A stretch of 64,000 nucleotides of DNA from Amoebophrya sp. A120 (lineage: Eukaryota > Sar > Dinophyceae > Syndiniales > Amoebophryaceae), in the NCBI GenBank assembly GCA_905178155.1, contig CAJINV010000004.1, positions 10,258,381 to 10,322,380 of the forward strand. Direction: 5' to 3'. The translations under genes and the position numbers were made by a program. The notes beneath the pieces were generated by a model. The model saw only the letters and a program-made list of their open reading frames with translations. It was not told the origin of the DNA and did no database searches. The first letter of the stretch is position 1, and every line of letters begins with the position of its first letter. This document shows, piece after piece, positions 29,601 through 40,689 of this stretch.

Positions 29601-30800
29601 TATGGGGACGTTTTTACACAGGATAAAACCAGAAAGAGCAAGAGAAACTGGACGAACAGAACTTGCTCAGCGGGAACAGCGCAGCAGGGTTCATGAGCTT
29701 TCCATCAAACAGTAATTATTCGTCGAGCAGTTCTTATGGGAACAACACTTCTTCTTCTTCTTCAAACTATCGCACCAGAACGCAGCGCAGCACGTTTCTG
29801 ACCGAGAACACTCCCTTGCCGCAGCAGGGCGTCTACAAACTCTCCGACTTTGGGTCCGCTTTCATTTTGCCAAACGCGACCAGTTTGGTGAACCAAAGGC
29901 AAACCATTCTGAACAAACAGCCAGAGCACGTGCAGAAGAAGATTCTTGACGGCGCGCAGTCGAACGGCATCGGGAGAATCCACATCTACAACGAATCTCG
30001 GCAAGCGGTAGGCACGTTGTCCACCATGGCGCCGGAGGTCATGCGGGGCCAGGCACACGACAACAGCTGTGACATTTGGTCGCTGGGGTGCGTGTTGTAT
30101 GAACTGGCGCAGCTCGAGAAGTGTTTCATGCCGTGGGAGCTCTCAGCATATCAGATGGCGATGGAGGGGTGCAGTGGGTTCGCGAATGGGGGGCTGTTGC
30201 AACTACCCGCCTGTTTGAAAAACGCAAAAGAGCAGCTGGGTAAATCAGGAGAAAACAGCCTCCTGAAGGTGACAATAAGCGCGACGGATAGTGCGGGTGC
30301 CCGAGACAGGTCTGCGTCAAACAACAGCAAATATCCACAGATCGAAAAGCTACACCAGCGGAACCGCGGGAAAAATCCCAGACCAAGTGTGCCAATACCG
30401 AGCAAGGGCGAGCGAATCCACCGGAATGACCTGAAACCAAAGTATCTATCGATAAATTGCATTTTCATTTAATTTTTGCTTCCGTTCCTCAAATGTAAGT
30501 AGACCCAGGAGCCGCATATAAGTACATACATGATCAACTTGTCGTGTCAGGCTCGTTTCTTACTTAGTACACAGAAAAAATTCATCCCATTTCATGAAAA
30601 CCAACAGGGGAAGCTGGCTCCGGTGGACGTATAGCAACGGCCTGCGTGCTGCTGTGGCCGAATGTCTGGAGTACAAGCCAAATAACCGACCGACGGCGAG
30701 CAAACTCTTGGAGGAGAACGAGAACGGCATCGAAAAAGTAGCTCTGAACAACAACAGCTCCAGCGCCTGGACGGCACTACGGGTGTTTAACGACATGTAA
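26633..30800 (+). CDS. Eukaryotic protein kinase with very large inserts
   Basis: Exons 26633-26910, 27195-28308, 28464-29343, 29631-30441 and 30608-30800 give 1091 residues in one frame. Three introns are TIR elements; the last (30442-30607) is an ordinary GT-AG intron. Kinase landmarks: glycine loop VLGHGAKGDVHEA (about 80), the ATP-binding Lys in YVALKRIK (about 101), HRDVKPENIL (catalytic loop, about 687), KLSDFGSAF (Mg-binding DFG, about 829), GTLSTMAPEVMRG (APE, about 890), DIWSLGCVLYE, and CLEYKPNNRPTASKLL (Arg of subdomain XI). All key catalytic residues are present, so it should be active. The type is uncertain; NEK-like is possible. Long Ser/Asn/Gly-rich inserts, about 580 residues between the Lys and HRD and about 135 between HRD and DFG, are unusual and may be regulatory. 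The first TIR element sits between the glycine loop and the Lys. Confidence 0.88.
26911..27189. mobile_element. Introner-like TIR element, family 4 copy b
   Basis: It begins TATCCTTTGTAAAAACGTCC and ends GGACGTTTTTACTCAGGATA. Perfect duplication GTGGA. Exact removal gives IRVEGGCFRYVALK, restoring the kinase ATP-binding strand. Confidence 0.92.
28309..28458. mobile_element. Introner-like TIR element, family 5 copy d
   Basis: It begins TATCCACTGCAAAAGTATCG and ends CGAAACTTTTGCGATGCATA. Duplication CTATT/TTATT (one mismatch). Exact removal gives KKAAIMNSTM. Confidence 0.88.
29344..29625. mobile_element. Introner-like TIR element, family 4 copy c
   Basis: It begins TATTCTGAGTAAGAACATCC and ends GGGACGTTTTTACACAGGATA. 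Perfect duplication AAACC. Exact removal gives KEQENQKEQEKLDEQ, continuing a charged stretch of the kinase. Confidence 0.9.
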
Positions 30801-31606
30801 AAGTACATGCAGGAGCAGTGCAAAACCAAAAGGACTGTCGGTGTCGGCTCAAGTGTCGACTTCGTATAATGGAGAAAAGCGAAAGGTTGTCGAGTTATTG
30901 CTGCCAGCTTTAGGGGTGTGTCGCTGGATTAGCTTTAGCCCCCATCTAAGACGAAACGATGTCGGGCATCGCAGCAGCAATTCGTCACCTCCTTAAAAAA
31001 CTTTAAATTTTGTTACGAAAGGAGCCACAACACATGACATACCAAAAAGAAACACACATGTGGTCGTGATGTATTACACATTCGATATCTTGAAATTGTC
31101 TTCCTTGTGTACAGAGTCAGTCGAAGAATTTTCGTTTTCCTCAGTGGAGGCGTGAGGAAAAATCCGTGCTGGTCATTCTAGTTGAATGTGATGGCACACA
31201 GTATGACGAGTCACAACTTGTGTTCCGTGTCTATCGTCAGAATTCTGAGCAGCAGGCGGGAGTTCGTGTACTCCTTCACTTTTTTGCATTCGTTGCAGGA
31301 GCAGGCATCTTAAACGGTGGGGAAATTTGTATTAGAAGGCGACACTTCCTGTTTTGAGAAGGGAAAGAGGACCGACGAGATGAGAGCAGCAATTATTTTT
31401 ACTGGTGATCCTGGTAGGTAATGTAGTACTCGTCAGTCTCTGTGCCGATTTTTAACTTTTTATATTTTTACAACATTGTCTGTAATGACACATCTAATCG
31501 GATTCCTTTTTGTTGATTGTGTCGTTCTTTCGTTGCATGTGAGTTTAAAATATTAACAAAACAAAACAAACAAAATGAGCATCTCCACCTCCGGGGCAGT
31601 ATATAA
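30801..31606. other. Intergenic region, nothing recognised
   Basis: No gene, RNA or strong repeat is seen between the kinase stop and the large inverted-repeat element. Confidence 0.5.
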
Positions 31607-31861
31607 AATACAAATTTTCCAATAGGCGTGGGCCTGTAGGCCTAAATTCCGGTCGGTTGGTCGGTCGGTTGGTTGGTTTTGGACAGACGACAATTGACCG
31701 AACCCGCTGCATTGTGTTTTGTGTTTTTCTGAGATTCATCTATTATTACTGTTGAAGCTGCCTACCTACCCACCTACCTGGCGTCTTTTCGATTCATTGT
31801 AGTACCGTGATCGCACCGATCCACCTACCTACCTATCCCTTGCCACCCAGAGACAGCTGCC

Positions 31862-32710
31862 TACTGGTCACGCCTACCGACCTACCCACCCACATGGTGG
31901 GTAGGTGGGGCGAGGGAGCGCGCGCTGCCTATTGGCCACGCCTACCGACCTACCGACCCACCAGCCTGGTGGGTGGGTGGGGCGAGGCAGGGTGCGCTGC
32001 CTATTGGCCACACCTACCGACCTACCCACCCACCTCGCTGGTGGGTGGGTGGGGCGAGGGAGCGTGCGCTGCGTATTGGCCACGCCTACCGACCTACCCA
32101 CCCACCAGCCTGGTGGATGGGTGCGGCGAGCAAACGCTGTCTATTGGCCACGCCCACCGACCTACCCACCCACCTCGCTGGTGGGTGGGTGGGGCGAGCG
32201 TGCGCTGCCCCTTGGCCACGCCTACCGACCTACCCACCCACGGGCCTGGTGGGCGGGTGGGGCGAGCGTGCGCTGCCTATTGACCACGCCTACCGACCTA
32301 CCCGCCCACCTCGCAGGTGGGTGGGTGGGGTGAGCGTGTGTTGCCTCTTGGCCACGCCTACCGACCTACCCACCCACCTGCCTGGTGGGTGGGTGGGGCG
32401 AGCGCGCGCCGCCTATTGGCCGGGCTGCCGAGCGACCTACCCACCCACCAGGCCGGTGGGGGTGTGGGGCGAGCGTGCGCTGCCTACTGGCCACGCCTAC
32501 CGTCCGACCTACCCACCCACCTGCCTGGTGGGGGGGGGCGGGGCGAGCGTGCGTTGCCTATTGGCTACGCCTACCGACCCACCCACCCAGCTGCCAAGCG
32601 GGGGGGGGCGAGGGAGCGTGTGTTGGCTATTGGCCACGCCTACCGACCTACCAACCCACCTGCCAAGCGGGGGGGGAGGGGGTGGGGCGAGCGTGCGTTG
32701 CCTTTGCCTA
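31862..32710. repeat. 70-bp minisatellite, about 12 units, each a hairpin
   Basis: Units run CCACGCCTACCGACCTACCC, ACCCACC, a 4-5 bp loop, GGTGGGTGGGTGGGGCGAG and CGTGCGCTGCCTATTGG. The C-rich and G-rich halves are complementary, so every unit can form a stem, and the G-runs could form quadruplexes. Long open frames through it in several phases are a by-product of the repeat. The last units degenerate into G-runs (GGGGGGGGCG). Confidence 0.9.
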
Positions 32711-32949
32711 TGGCTCAATCTATTAGCAGGGGGTTTGCAAGCAAGGGACTCGCGAAGCCAAGGGGTTGTGCAAAAAGCCCCCGCTCGGCATGACCAAGCG
32801 GGGGCGGATCCAAATTTTGCGCGAGTTTGTCTCTATTTCCCAAGTGTGTTTTGCTTGGGTTGAGGAAACGCAGGCCGTGGCTGGAGAAAAGTGCAGCATT
32901 GGAGCCCCGACCTCTTTCTATCTCACAGGCGCAAACTCTCACGAGGCCC

Positions 32950-33180
32950 CCCGGAGCTCCGACTGCGTCCACGCAGCACAGATTTGTGTCTCCGGCGAGC
33001 TGCGCGCCGCACAGATTTGCGCGCAACACACAGCACAGATTTGCGCGCAGCGCCGATTTGTGCTGCGCGCACGCAGCGGAGATTTGTGTCTGCGGCGAGC
33101 TGCGCGCAGCACAGGTTTGTGGCGCGCGCAACACAGACTGGCGTCCACGCAACACAGATTTGCGTCTGTGTTGCGTGGAC
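32950..33180. repeat. GC-rich repeat based on GCACAGATTTG
   Basis: A series of imperfect units such as GCACAGATTTGTGTC and GCACAGATTTGCGCGC, interleaved with GGCGAGCTGCGCGC, in direct and partly inverted orientation. It lies inside the inverted-repeat element. Confidence 0.75.
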
Positions 33181-33500
33181 ACATCGAACTCTCCTTCTGC
33201 CGAGACCTTTCTGCCGCCCTGGCGGAAGTGCCTACTGGGCGGCGATAGGATGCGGCGCTACCAGCCTCGCAGGGGCGGGCTGCAGCCCCGGTAGGGAGGC
33301 AGGTGCGCCGCGCGCCCCGACCACCCCCCTATCGTGCTTCGCCCTCCTTGCCGTTGCGGTTGTCTTCTAAATCCGAAACCGATATGCGTTTTTCCATAAG
33401 TCGTAAACTCGGTCAATTGTCGTCTGTCCAAAACCAACCAACCGACCGACCAACCGACCGGAATTTAGGCCTACAGGCCCACGCCTACTCAAATTTTCAT

Positions 33501-34805
33501 ATTTTTGTTTTTTTCATGCATACATCTATAAAATGAAAGATCATATGCTAATGAATGATGATGAATGCAAATTTCTATGCAAAATCATGGGTGATCTGCT
33601 GTCATGGCACTAAGGTATACATCTGTTTTTCTTTTTTCTTCTGATGCAAAATGAAAATACAAAACAAACAGCTCCCGACGACTCGCGTCTTTATATGTTG
33701 CTTGTTAAGTGTCTGTTCGTCCAAGAGATCGAAATTTTAAGATCATAAGAGACTTCGGTACTTTTCGGTAGATTTCGATCTTCGTGACATCGTCGATTTT
33801 GTATACTCTCGTTCATTATCGACGCTACAGGCTATTCGTCATTTCCTCAGCTCTTATCTTTTAGTTCGGGTCGTATCTTCGTAGCATCTTTCCGTACATC
33901 CATCGTGCTTTCGCGCTATATATCGTACACTTTCGATTCATCATGCAATACGTATTCTCCTCGTCTTTCGTCATCGTCGCTCGTATCGATCGAATTATCG
34001 TATTTATTAATCTACTGCATCGTCTATCGTAATCCCTCTCCCCTACATATATTTTCCTATTCGCTTTTCGGTCAACTTCGGTTTCCATCCGATCCTGCCG
34101 ATCTTCGTCTCCGGTTTGTTCTGTGTGGTGTTGTTTTGCTTCCTCCGCGACCTCATTATCTCTACAACACGTTAAAACTATGAGCACTTGGACGGTGGAG
34201 CCGGCGCCCCTACCCGCCTTGTGCACTGGGATCATAGTTTTAAGCGAGCACCATTGCACATCCACCACCTAGGGCTGCCTTCCCACGCAGCGTGGGCGAT
34301 ATGCTTTGGACGGTAGGGGCAGAAGTGTTGTCCTTTCCCTCTCTCTCCCTTTCGTCGTTTCTTGTTTAGCTTTTGTGTATGTCATATCGGTGTAAGACTA
34401 AGACATAAACACATTTTACAACATTGTCATTGTGTTTTCCTTTTCTTCTTTGACTTCGTGGGGCAGCGTGACGAGTGAGAAAGAAACATCTTATTTCCAG
34501 TAGCATGTATTTCAGTCATTTCTGATGTTTCCTTGGATTTCTTACGCCCGCTGCAAGGAAAAACTGGATAAGTCCACTTCTTCCAGAGCTTGTGTGTACT
34601 ACTACCTTCAACGCACGTTTTAGCCTCCCGAGAAAGAACACAAGAAAAAAGCACAGCAATAGCGTCACTACAAAGAACAAAGATTTTTGCGAGTGCCGTG
34701 TAGAACAAAGCATAGAGTGCTGTTGAGAACAAATGTGTGTGAAAATGTGTGCTTCCACTGTCCAAATTCGCTTATCCGTCAACAAACTTGCTTTCAAATT
34801 CAAAC
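33501..34805. other. Intergenic region
   Basis: No gene is supported. It is T/C-rich with many TATCTTCG/TCGTC-type words. An antisense open frame at 33861-34268 has no recognisable motif. Confidence 0.45.
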
Positions 34806-37800
34806 ATGGTGTCCTCACTCTTCATGAAATTTTGGCAGAGTCCCTCCCTGTCAGCACATGAATCATCATCTTCACCACCCCAGCGCATAAAGGGAACAAA
34901 AAAGAAAACCTCCATTTTGTTCCATGAGAAAAAGAATACGACCCTACATGCAACTACAGATGCGGGAGGACCAGCGCGAGCTCATGGTTCTTGTAATGTG
35001 CTAAACAGTAGCCGCGACTCCAAGCGTGGCCAGCTTTACGTTCCGTTGTTGCTCAAAAAATCTTCCTCCAGCACAGCTTCTCCTGGTTGTTCGTCACCAA
35101 AAAGTAGTACATTTGCCAAAGCGGCCGCCACAAGAAAGACCAAGAAACTTCTGCAAGGGACGGAGATGAGCACTTCTATGCAGCAGCAGGAGCTGCAGCC
35201 GTACAAGTGCGAGCTTCGGCTTGGCGGCATGACGTGCAGTGCGTGTAGCGGCACGATTGAAAATATGCTGAGGAAGACGGACGGCGTGGAGCAGGCGCAC
35301 GTATTGCTGTTGCTCAACAAGGCAGTGATCACGTACAACCGAGCGAAGGTCACCGCTAAGGACTTGGCGGAGAACGTGGACGACATCGGATTCGACGCAG
35401 AAGTGGTGAAAGACCACGCGGTGGCAACAAACGCGACCGGTCCTGCTGCAGGAGCGGCTGCACCAGGAACTACTACAGCCGACCCAGCCAGCGTGCAATT
35501 ATCGATGGAGGGAAATGGAAAGCAAAAGCAGCAGCAAACCGCAGGAGCAAGAGCAGACGGCGCGCTGGACGAAAACCTTCACGCGGGTGTTGAACACGTC
35601 GAAAATGATATACAAAATCACCAGCAGCACGACCTCCAAGAACAAGACACTTCCGACGAAGAGGTCTGCGAGCTCCACCTGTGGGAGTGGCCGAGTGAGC
35701 GCGCCGATTTGGACCAAATCGAGCACTTCTTTCCGCCGGGTAGCATTTTGTCCGTCCGCGCTCTGCGACCCCGGAAAAAACGGTCGATGAAGAAGTCGCG
35801 GAAATACATCACGAATTCGATCCCCTCCTGGCTGAAATCGAGCTCCGGAGGGACTTACGCGGCGTTTCTGGACGACAGTGGTAGTGCTGACAAAAGTCCG
35901 AAGCACGGTCGTGCTAGACGGGAAGATCATGATGGCGATGTAGTCGTAGCAGGGAGAAGAAGTGATTCGGAGCAAGATGCTCGTCACTACGAGCACGAGG
36001 ACGACGAGGCGACAACCTCTTCGGACGAAGAAGTTGAACAGCGGCGCGGCTCAGGCTCGTCCAAGAGGGAAGTTCGTCTCCAAAAGAACCCCGCAGCATC
36101 GCGGCGTCTCTCGACCCGGTCCTCAGACGAGGAGGCGACTTCTATGAAGAACCCTGCTGCGGGCGAAACCACAGACGGCGCTGCGACTTCTCCCGCGAAT
36201 CTGCACGGTGCAATACCGCCACCCGGATCGGGCCGGAGGCACGTCGGTAATATTGTTCCGGCGTTTGGATCCTCTTCAAAAGGTCCGATCCACCAACGGC
36301 TGCGGACGACCTCGGCGGATGACATTGTTGTGACTACGGACGATTTTAGAGGAAGCAAGGCGGAGACGAGTGCTGGTGATCAGCACCGCTTTGGTGCAAA
36401 AAATGCTGCACAAACTAGTACACAACTCCACCAACCAGTATTACTCAGCCCCAACGCCGCGGTTCCGAGTTCATCTACCGGCCCGCAAGGATCCTTTAGA
36501 AGTACACTGGCAACCGTTCAAGTAGATCATGACCGTAGTTCCGCATCTGCTTCGACCACGACCCTTGTCTGCATCCGCTACTACCCGGACAAGGTTTCCG
36601 CAAGGCAAATTCTCCAGCTTGCGAGACAGCATCTCAGCAGGGAGATCAACCACGACTACGAAAGGTTTCAGCTCTTCCAACGGCACAACAAGCCGGAGAA
36701 CATCGAAGCAACCGAACTGCGGAAGAATTGTCTCCGGTCCATGCCCTTCGCTTTGGCCATGCTGGTGATGGTGTTTGTCCTCCCGCATGAGTACGGCCAC
36801 ACGAAATTCTACAAGTACTTGAACGAGACCCAAATCGTGCCCGGACTGCATGTATGGATTGCAAAAATGTCTGGGTCTGGAAGAATGCAGGAGTTTGTCA
36901 TGCAGATTTCGCATGACTCCTGATGTCTGTGATGCATGCTCTAGCATCACAGATCTTGCGAGGGCTTCCTGATGCCTACACTGCATGAGAAATGCCCTCT
37001 CGCCGTGGTAAAAACTGGACCCCTTTTGCTGTTCATGCAATGCAGATTTATTGTGGAATCCAAATCCAGCATGACAAGTTGCAACCTTCCAGACCCAGAC
37101 ATGTTTGCAATGCATAGCACGTGAAAACCGTGATTTTCTTGCTTCTCGCCACGCCCGTATCCTGAGTAAAAACGTACCCACACCATAGTTGTCATGCAAC
37201 TCTGCATGCTTAAAATGTTTCTCATGCGGAGCCCCATGAGAAGCGTTTTCTAATGCGGTTTTGAAATTTGTCATGCTCCAATCAGCACGAGATGCTAGAT
37301 CTGTAATGCTGCTAAACTAGCTCAAACAGCACTACACTACGCGGACAAACTTGTCATGCCAGACAACCAAAGCTGGCTGATTTGTCTAGCAGATTCCCCA
37401 TCCTGACTCTGGTGTGGGTACGTTTTTACTCAGGATAGCCCGTGCAGTTCATCTTCGGAGCGCGGTTTCACCGCGGGGCGCGGAAAGCTTGGAAGAACAA
37501 AACGCCGAACATGGACGTGTTAGTGTCCGTCGCCGCGACCGTCAGTTACGCGTATTCCGTTCTCGTGTTATTAATAGCGATCATCGCGGCCACTTTTTTC
37601 AATCTGGACTGCCGCCAACCCCCACCGCACTTTTTCGAGGCACCGACGACACTGATTGCGGTGTTGTTGGGCGGAAAGTACCTGGAAGTGAGGACGAAAC
37701 AGCGGACCGTTGCGGTGCTGGAACGGCTGTTGCAGCAGAAGAGCGATAAGAATGCTAGTGATGGTGGCTCTGGTCGAGACACGGTACGGGTAGTGACTTT

Positions 37801-40689
37801 GGTCTCGCAGCAGCGGACGACAGGGGGGTCGATCATGGCGAGGACCAGCAGCTCGACAGCTGCAACATCTTCGTCCTCAACGTCTGCTCCCTCACTTCTG
37901 AAGCGGAAAATCAAGGCCATGCCGCTGGAGCTGCTGCACTATTCCGACCGGATTCTGCTTAAGCCAGGCGACCGCGTGCCTGTCGACGGAGTGATAACGG
38001 CGGATGAATTTGACGAAGCAGATACTAGTAACTTAAGTAACGCAAAGAGCGCATCGTCAACATCGTCTTCTACAAAAATCCGTGATGACAACAAAAATCT
38101 TCAGCAAATAACCCATCATCAACGCGTTACCGTCGATGAAGCTCTCTTAACCGGGGAATCACAAGGCGTCATCCGGGAAGTGCACCAGACGCTCTACGCC
38201 GGCAGCTTCGTGCTGAAAGGCTCGTGCTACCTGCAGCCGACGCGGATCGGGTCGAAGACGATGCTGAGCGAGATTGCCTCCATGGTGAAGGATGCGCAGT
38301 CGCACAAGCCGGAGATCGAGCGCATGGCCGACAAGATCGCGCGGAAGTTTGTGCCCGCGGTGATGCTGCTCGCGTTCTGCACCACGGTGATTTGGCTCAT
38401 CACGGTTTTTTCGTCGCCAGAGGTCCGCGCGCCGGAAAACGAGTCGATGGACAACATGATGATGCAGGACGAGGTATCAAAACGAAAAATCCCCCAACCC
38501 CATATCGAAACGAAGTTTGTGATGCTGGATTTGCGTACACAGATCAGATTTGTCTTGCTGGAGAGGACTGCAGGCCCATACCAAGTCTGAGCAGAGAGGT
38601 TTTGGGCTAGGCTCTTAGCATGAGAAACGTCTGCGCTGTAGGCCCAACAGCATCACAAATCGCCTGCATAAAGCGGCGGAGCCTGTGGAGTTGCCTTCTT
38701 GCAAGATAGAGACGATTTGTGGTCGCAAATCAGCATTGCAAATTTTCTGCTACGTGCCTTTTCGATATGGGGAGGGGGGATTTTCCCTCACAATACGAGG
38801 CGGGGACCTTTTTCGCCCACGCCTTTGACACGCTGTTCGCCCTGAAGTTTGGGCTGGCCGTGCTGCTGGTCGCCTGTCCCTGCGCGATGGGTTTGGCCAC
38901 GCCGACGGCAATCTTGGTCGCCACGGGCGTGGCAGCGGAGCGGGGAATCTTTTTGAAGGGCGGGTTTCCGCTGGAGAGCGGGGCGCGAAAGGGCCTGAAG
39001 ATCGTTCTAGACAAAACCGGGACGTTGACGGAAGGCAGATGCCGGGTGGTCGAGTCCGGCATCTACTATGACGTGTCTCCACCTGCTTCCGACACGAAAT
39101 CCTCTGTCTCCAGCACGAAATCGCCCGTGCAGCCGGGCGACGGAGCAGACCAGGTTTCCTCTACCAGCGCGTCGCGAACGATCGTGGTTCGGACCGGCAC
39201 TCTGGTGAGCGGAACTGCAAATACGGATCCCACAAGCTCTGCCGACCGAACACTTTTCAATGTGTCCGTTTCCAAAACCTCGTCCCTACACAGCAACCAA
39301 GCTGCCGTTGTCGCGTCCTCCTCCTCGCCGGCCCCGGGGGCAGATGCAGACCCAGACGAGAAACAAAACTACAAAACTGCAGAAACCATTGGTGCCACCC
39401 CGAATGCCAACGCCGACCCTCCAAACCTCGTGATCGGGAAACCGGTTGACCTCGCGGGCGAGGTTGAGGTTCAGGAGGAGGAGGATCGGCAACGGGACTT
39501 GTGGCACGCGGTCGCGGCGCTCGAAGATAAATCCGAACATCCGCTGGCCGTTGCGTTGGTCGCGTACGCGCGGAAGCAGACGAAGCGGTTGCTGCTAAAT
39601 CAACAGATGATGGGAGATGACTCGTACGCAGCGAGTCGTGCAGGAGTAGATTTGGTCGCCGAGAGCGGTTCGATCGCGTTTTCGCCCAACAATGATATCG
39701 AGTTGAAAGTGCGGAACTTTGAGAACGTCGCGGGGCGCGGAATCCAGGGAGAAGTACTGTTTCCGTGGCATAACGACGTCGAAAACCAGTGGCGATTCGT
39801 GAAAATCGGTAGTGCTGCGTTTGTGTTGAACGAGGAAAACAAGGGGCAGGCGACGTGGTCGTCCCTCGACGGTAGTAGCACCATGACAAATTCGAAAAGC
39901 GATCGTGCACTACAACCCGCGACCCCCGGCAGCTCCACCACATCACCAGCAGCCGCAACCAGCACCGCCGCCACGCTGATCTACGTTTCCATCGACGGCA
40001 TCCCCTTCGGCTGGGCGGCCGTCGCGGACAAAATCCGCCCGAACGTCGCGAAGTCCATCGCGAAACTGCAGCAAGAGTTCCAGGCGAAGGTCTATCTGTG
40101 CACCGGCGACGCGCGCCCGACGGCCGTCAGTGTGGCGACCGAAGTCGGGATCCCCCTGGCGCACGTGCGGGCCGAGTGTTTGCCGCAGGACAAGGCCGCG
40201 TTCGTGCAGGAGCTGCAGGCCTTGCCGCGCGGCGGGGTTTCCACGCCGTTTCAACAGATCCCGGCTGTGTCTTCCTCCACTTCAAAACCACATAAAAAGT
40301 CAATCGTTTTCTTCGTCGGCGACGGCCTGAACGACGCCGCCGCGCTGGCCGCCGCGGACGCGGGCTTGGCGATCGGGTGCGGCGCCAGCGTGTCTGTCCA
40401 CGCCGCAGACGTGGTTTTGGTGAAGGAAAATCTGGGCGAAACGCTGGTGCCGTTTCTGCAACTCGCACGGAAAACGATGGCTACGATCAAACTGAACTTT
40501 TTCTGGGCCTTTTGCTTCAACTTCTTGATGCTGCCCCTGGCCGCGGGCGTCTTCTACCAGTGCTGCGGACTCTCCGTGCCCCCACTGGTGGCCGGGACAG
40601 CGATGGCGTCGAGTAGCACGCTGGTGCTGTTGAGCTCGCTGCAGCTGCGGTACGTACATTTGTCCGACCCGGCGGCAGGGATAGAGTAG
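34806..40689 (+). CDS. Copper-type heavy-metal P1B ATPase
   Basis: Exons 34806-36852, 37122-37157, 37443-38474 and 38801-40689 give 1667 residues; all three introns are TIR elements. Domains in order: an HMA metal-binding domain with GMTCSACSGT (about residue 140), a long acidic/Ser-rich insert (about 205-600), membrane segments from about residue 645, TPVQFIFGARFHRGARKAWK and NMDVLVSVAA, phosphatase motif LLTGESQG (about 930), the transmembrane CPC in VACPCAMGLATPTA (about 1063), the phosphorylated Asp in VLDKTGTLTEGR (about 1108), KSEHPLAVAL (the HP motif), and VFFVGDGLNDAAALAAADAG (about 1545). The CPC plus GMTCxxC pattern is that of Cu+-exporting ATPases (ATP7/CopA type), which pump copper out of the cytosol or into the secretory pathway. 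The closing helix has SSSTLVLLSSLQLR, with Ser where the family usually has Asn, a possible change at the metal site. Two more low-complexity inserts lie in the nucleotide-binding part. Its length is well above the bacterial CopA size. Confidence 0.92.
36853..37116. mobile_element. Introner-like TIR element, family 1 copy e
   Basis: It begins TATGGATTGCAAAAATG and GTCTGGGTCTGG, and ends CCAGACCCAGACATG...GCAATGCATA. Duplication GCATG/GCACG (one mismatch). GT-AG splicing (36852-37117) is possible with one extra codon. Confidence 0.92.
37158..37437. mobile_element. Introner-like TIR element, family 4 copy d
   Basis: It begins TATCCTGAGTAAAAACGTAC and ends GTACGTTTTTACTCAGGATA; the outer arms are perfect inverted repeats. 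Perfect duplication GCCCG. It is separated from copy 1e by only 41 bp. Exact removal restores ATPVQFIFG of the ATPase. Confidence 0.95.
38475..38795. mobile_element. Introner-like TIR element, family 7
   Basis: It begins TATCAAAACGAAAAATCCCC and ends ATTTTCCCTCACAATA. The inner arms CCCCATATCGAAA and TTTCGATATGGGG are exact complements. Perfect duplication CGAGG. Here exact excision coincides with GT-AG (38474-38799): the AG comes from the duplicated target, and the GT from the target G plus the element T. Confidence 0.93.

Larger units (their letters stand above)
31607..33500. mobile_element. Large inverted-repeat element enclosing minisatellites
   Basis: The left arm (about 31607-31701) contains AGGCGTGGGCCTGTAGGCCT and GGTCGGTTGGTCGGTCGG. 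The right arm (about 33410-33500) is its near-exact reverse complement, including CCGACCGACCAACCGACC and AGGCCTACAGGCCCACGCCT. Between them lie about 12 units of a 70-bp minisatellite and a second GC-rich repeat. I see no transposase, so it looks non-autonomous. The target duplication is not clear. Confidence 0.75.

Noticed and set aside
31807-32863. Several long open frames rich in PTYPPT and GGWGER repeats
   Set aside because: They occur in different phases of the 70-bp minisatellite and merely reflect a repeat that lacks stops.
33861-34268. 135-residue minus-strand open frame
   Set aside because: Charged composition but no recognised motif, no conserved start context and no support from neighbours.
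39257-39958. 233-residue minus-strand open frame
   Set aside because: It is antisense to the ATPase nucleotide-binding region and Arg/Ser-rich, as expected of a shadow frame.
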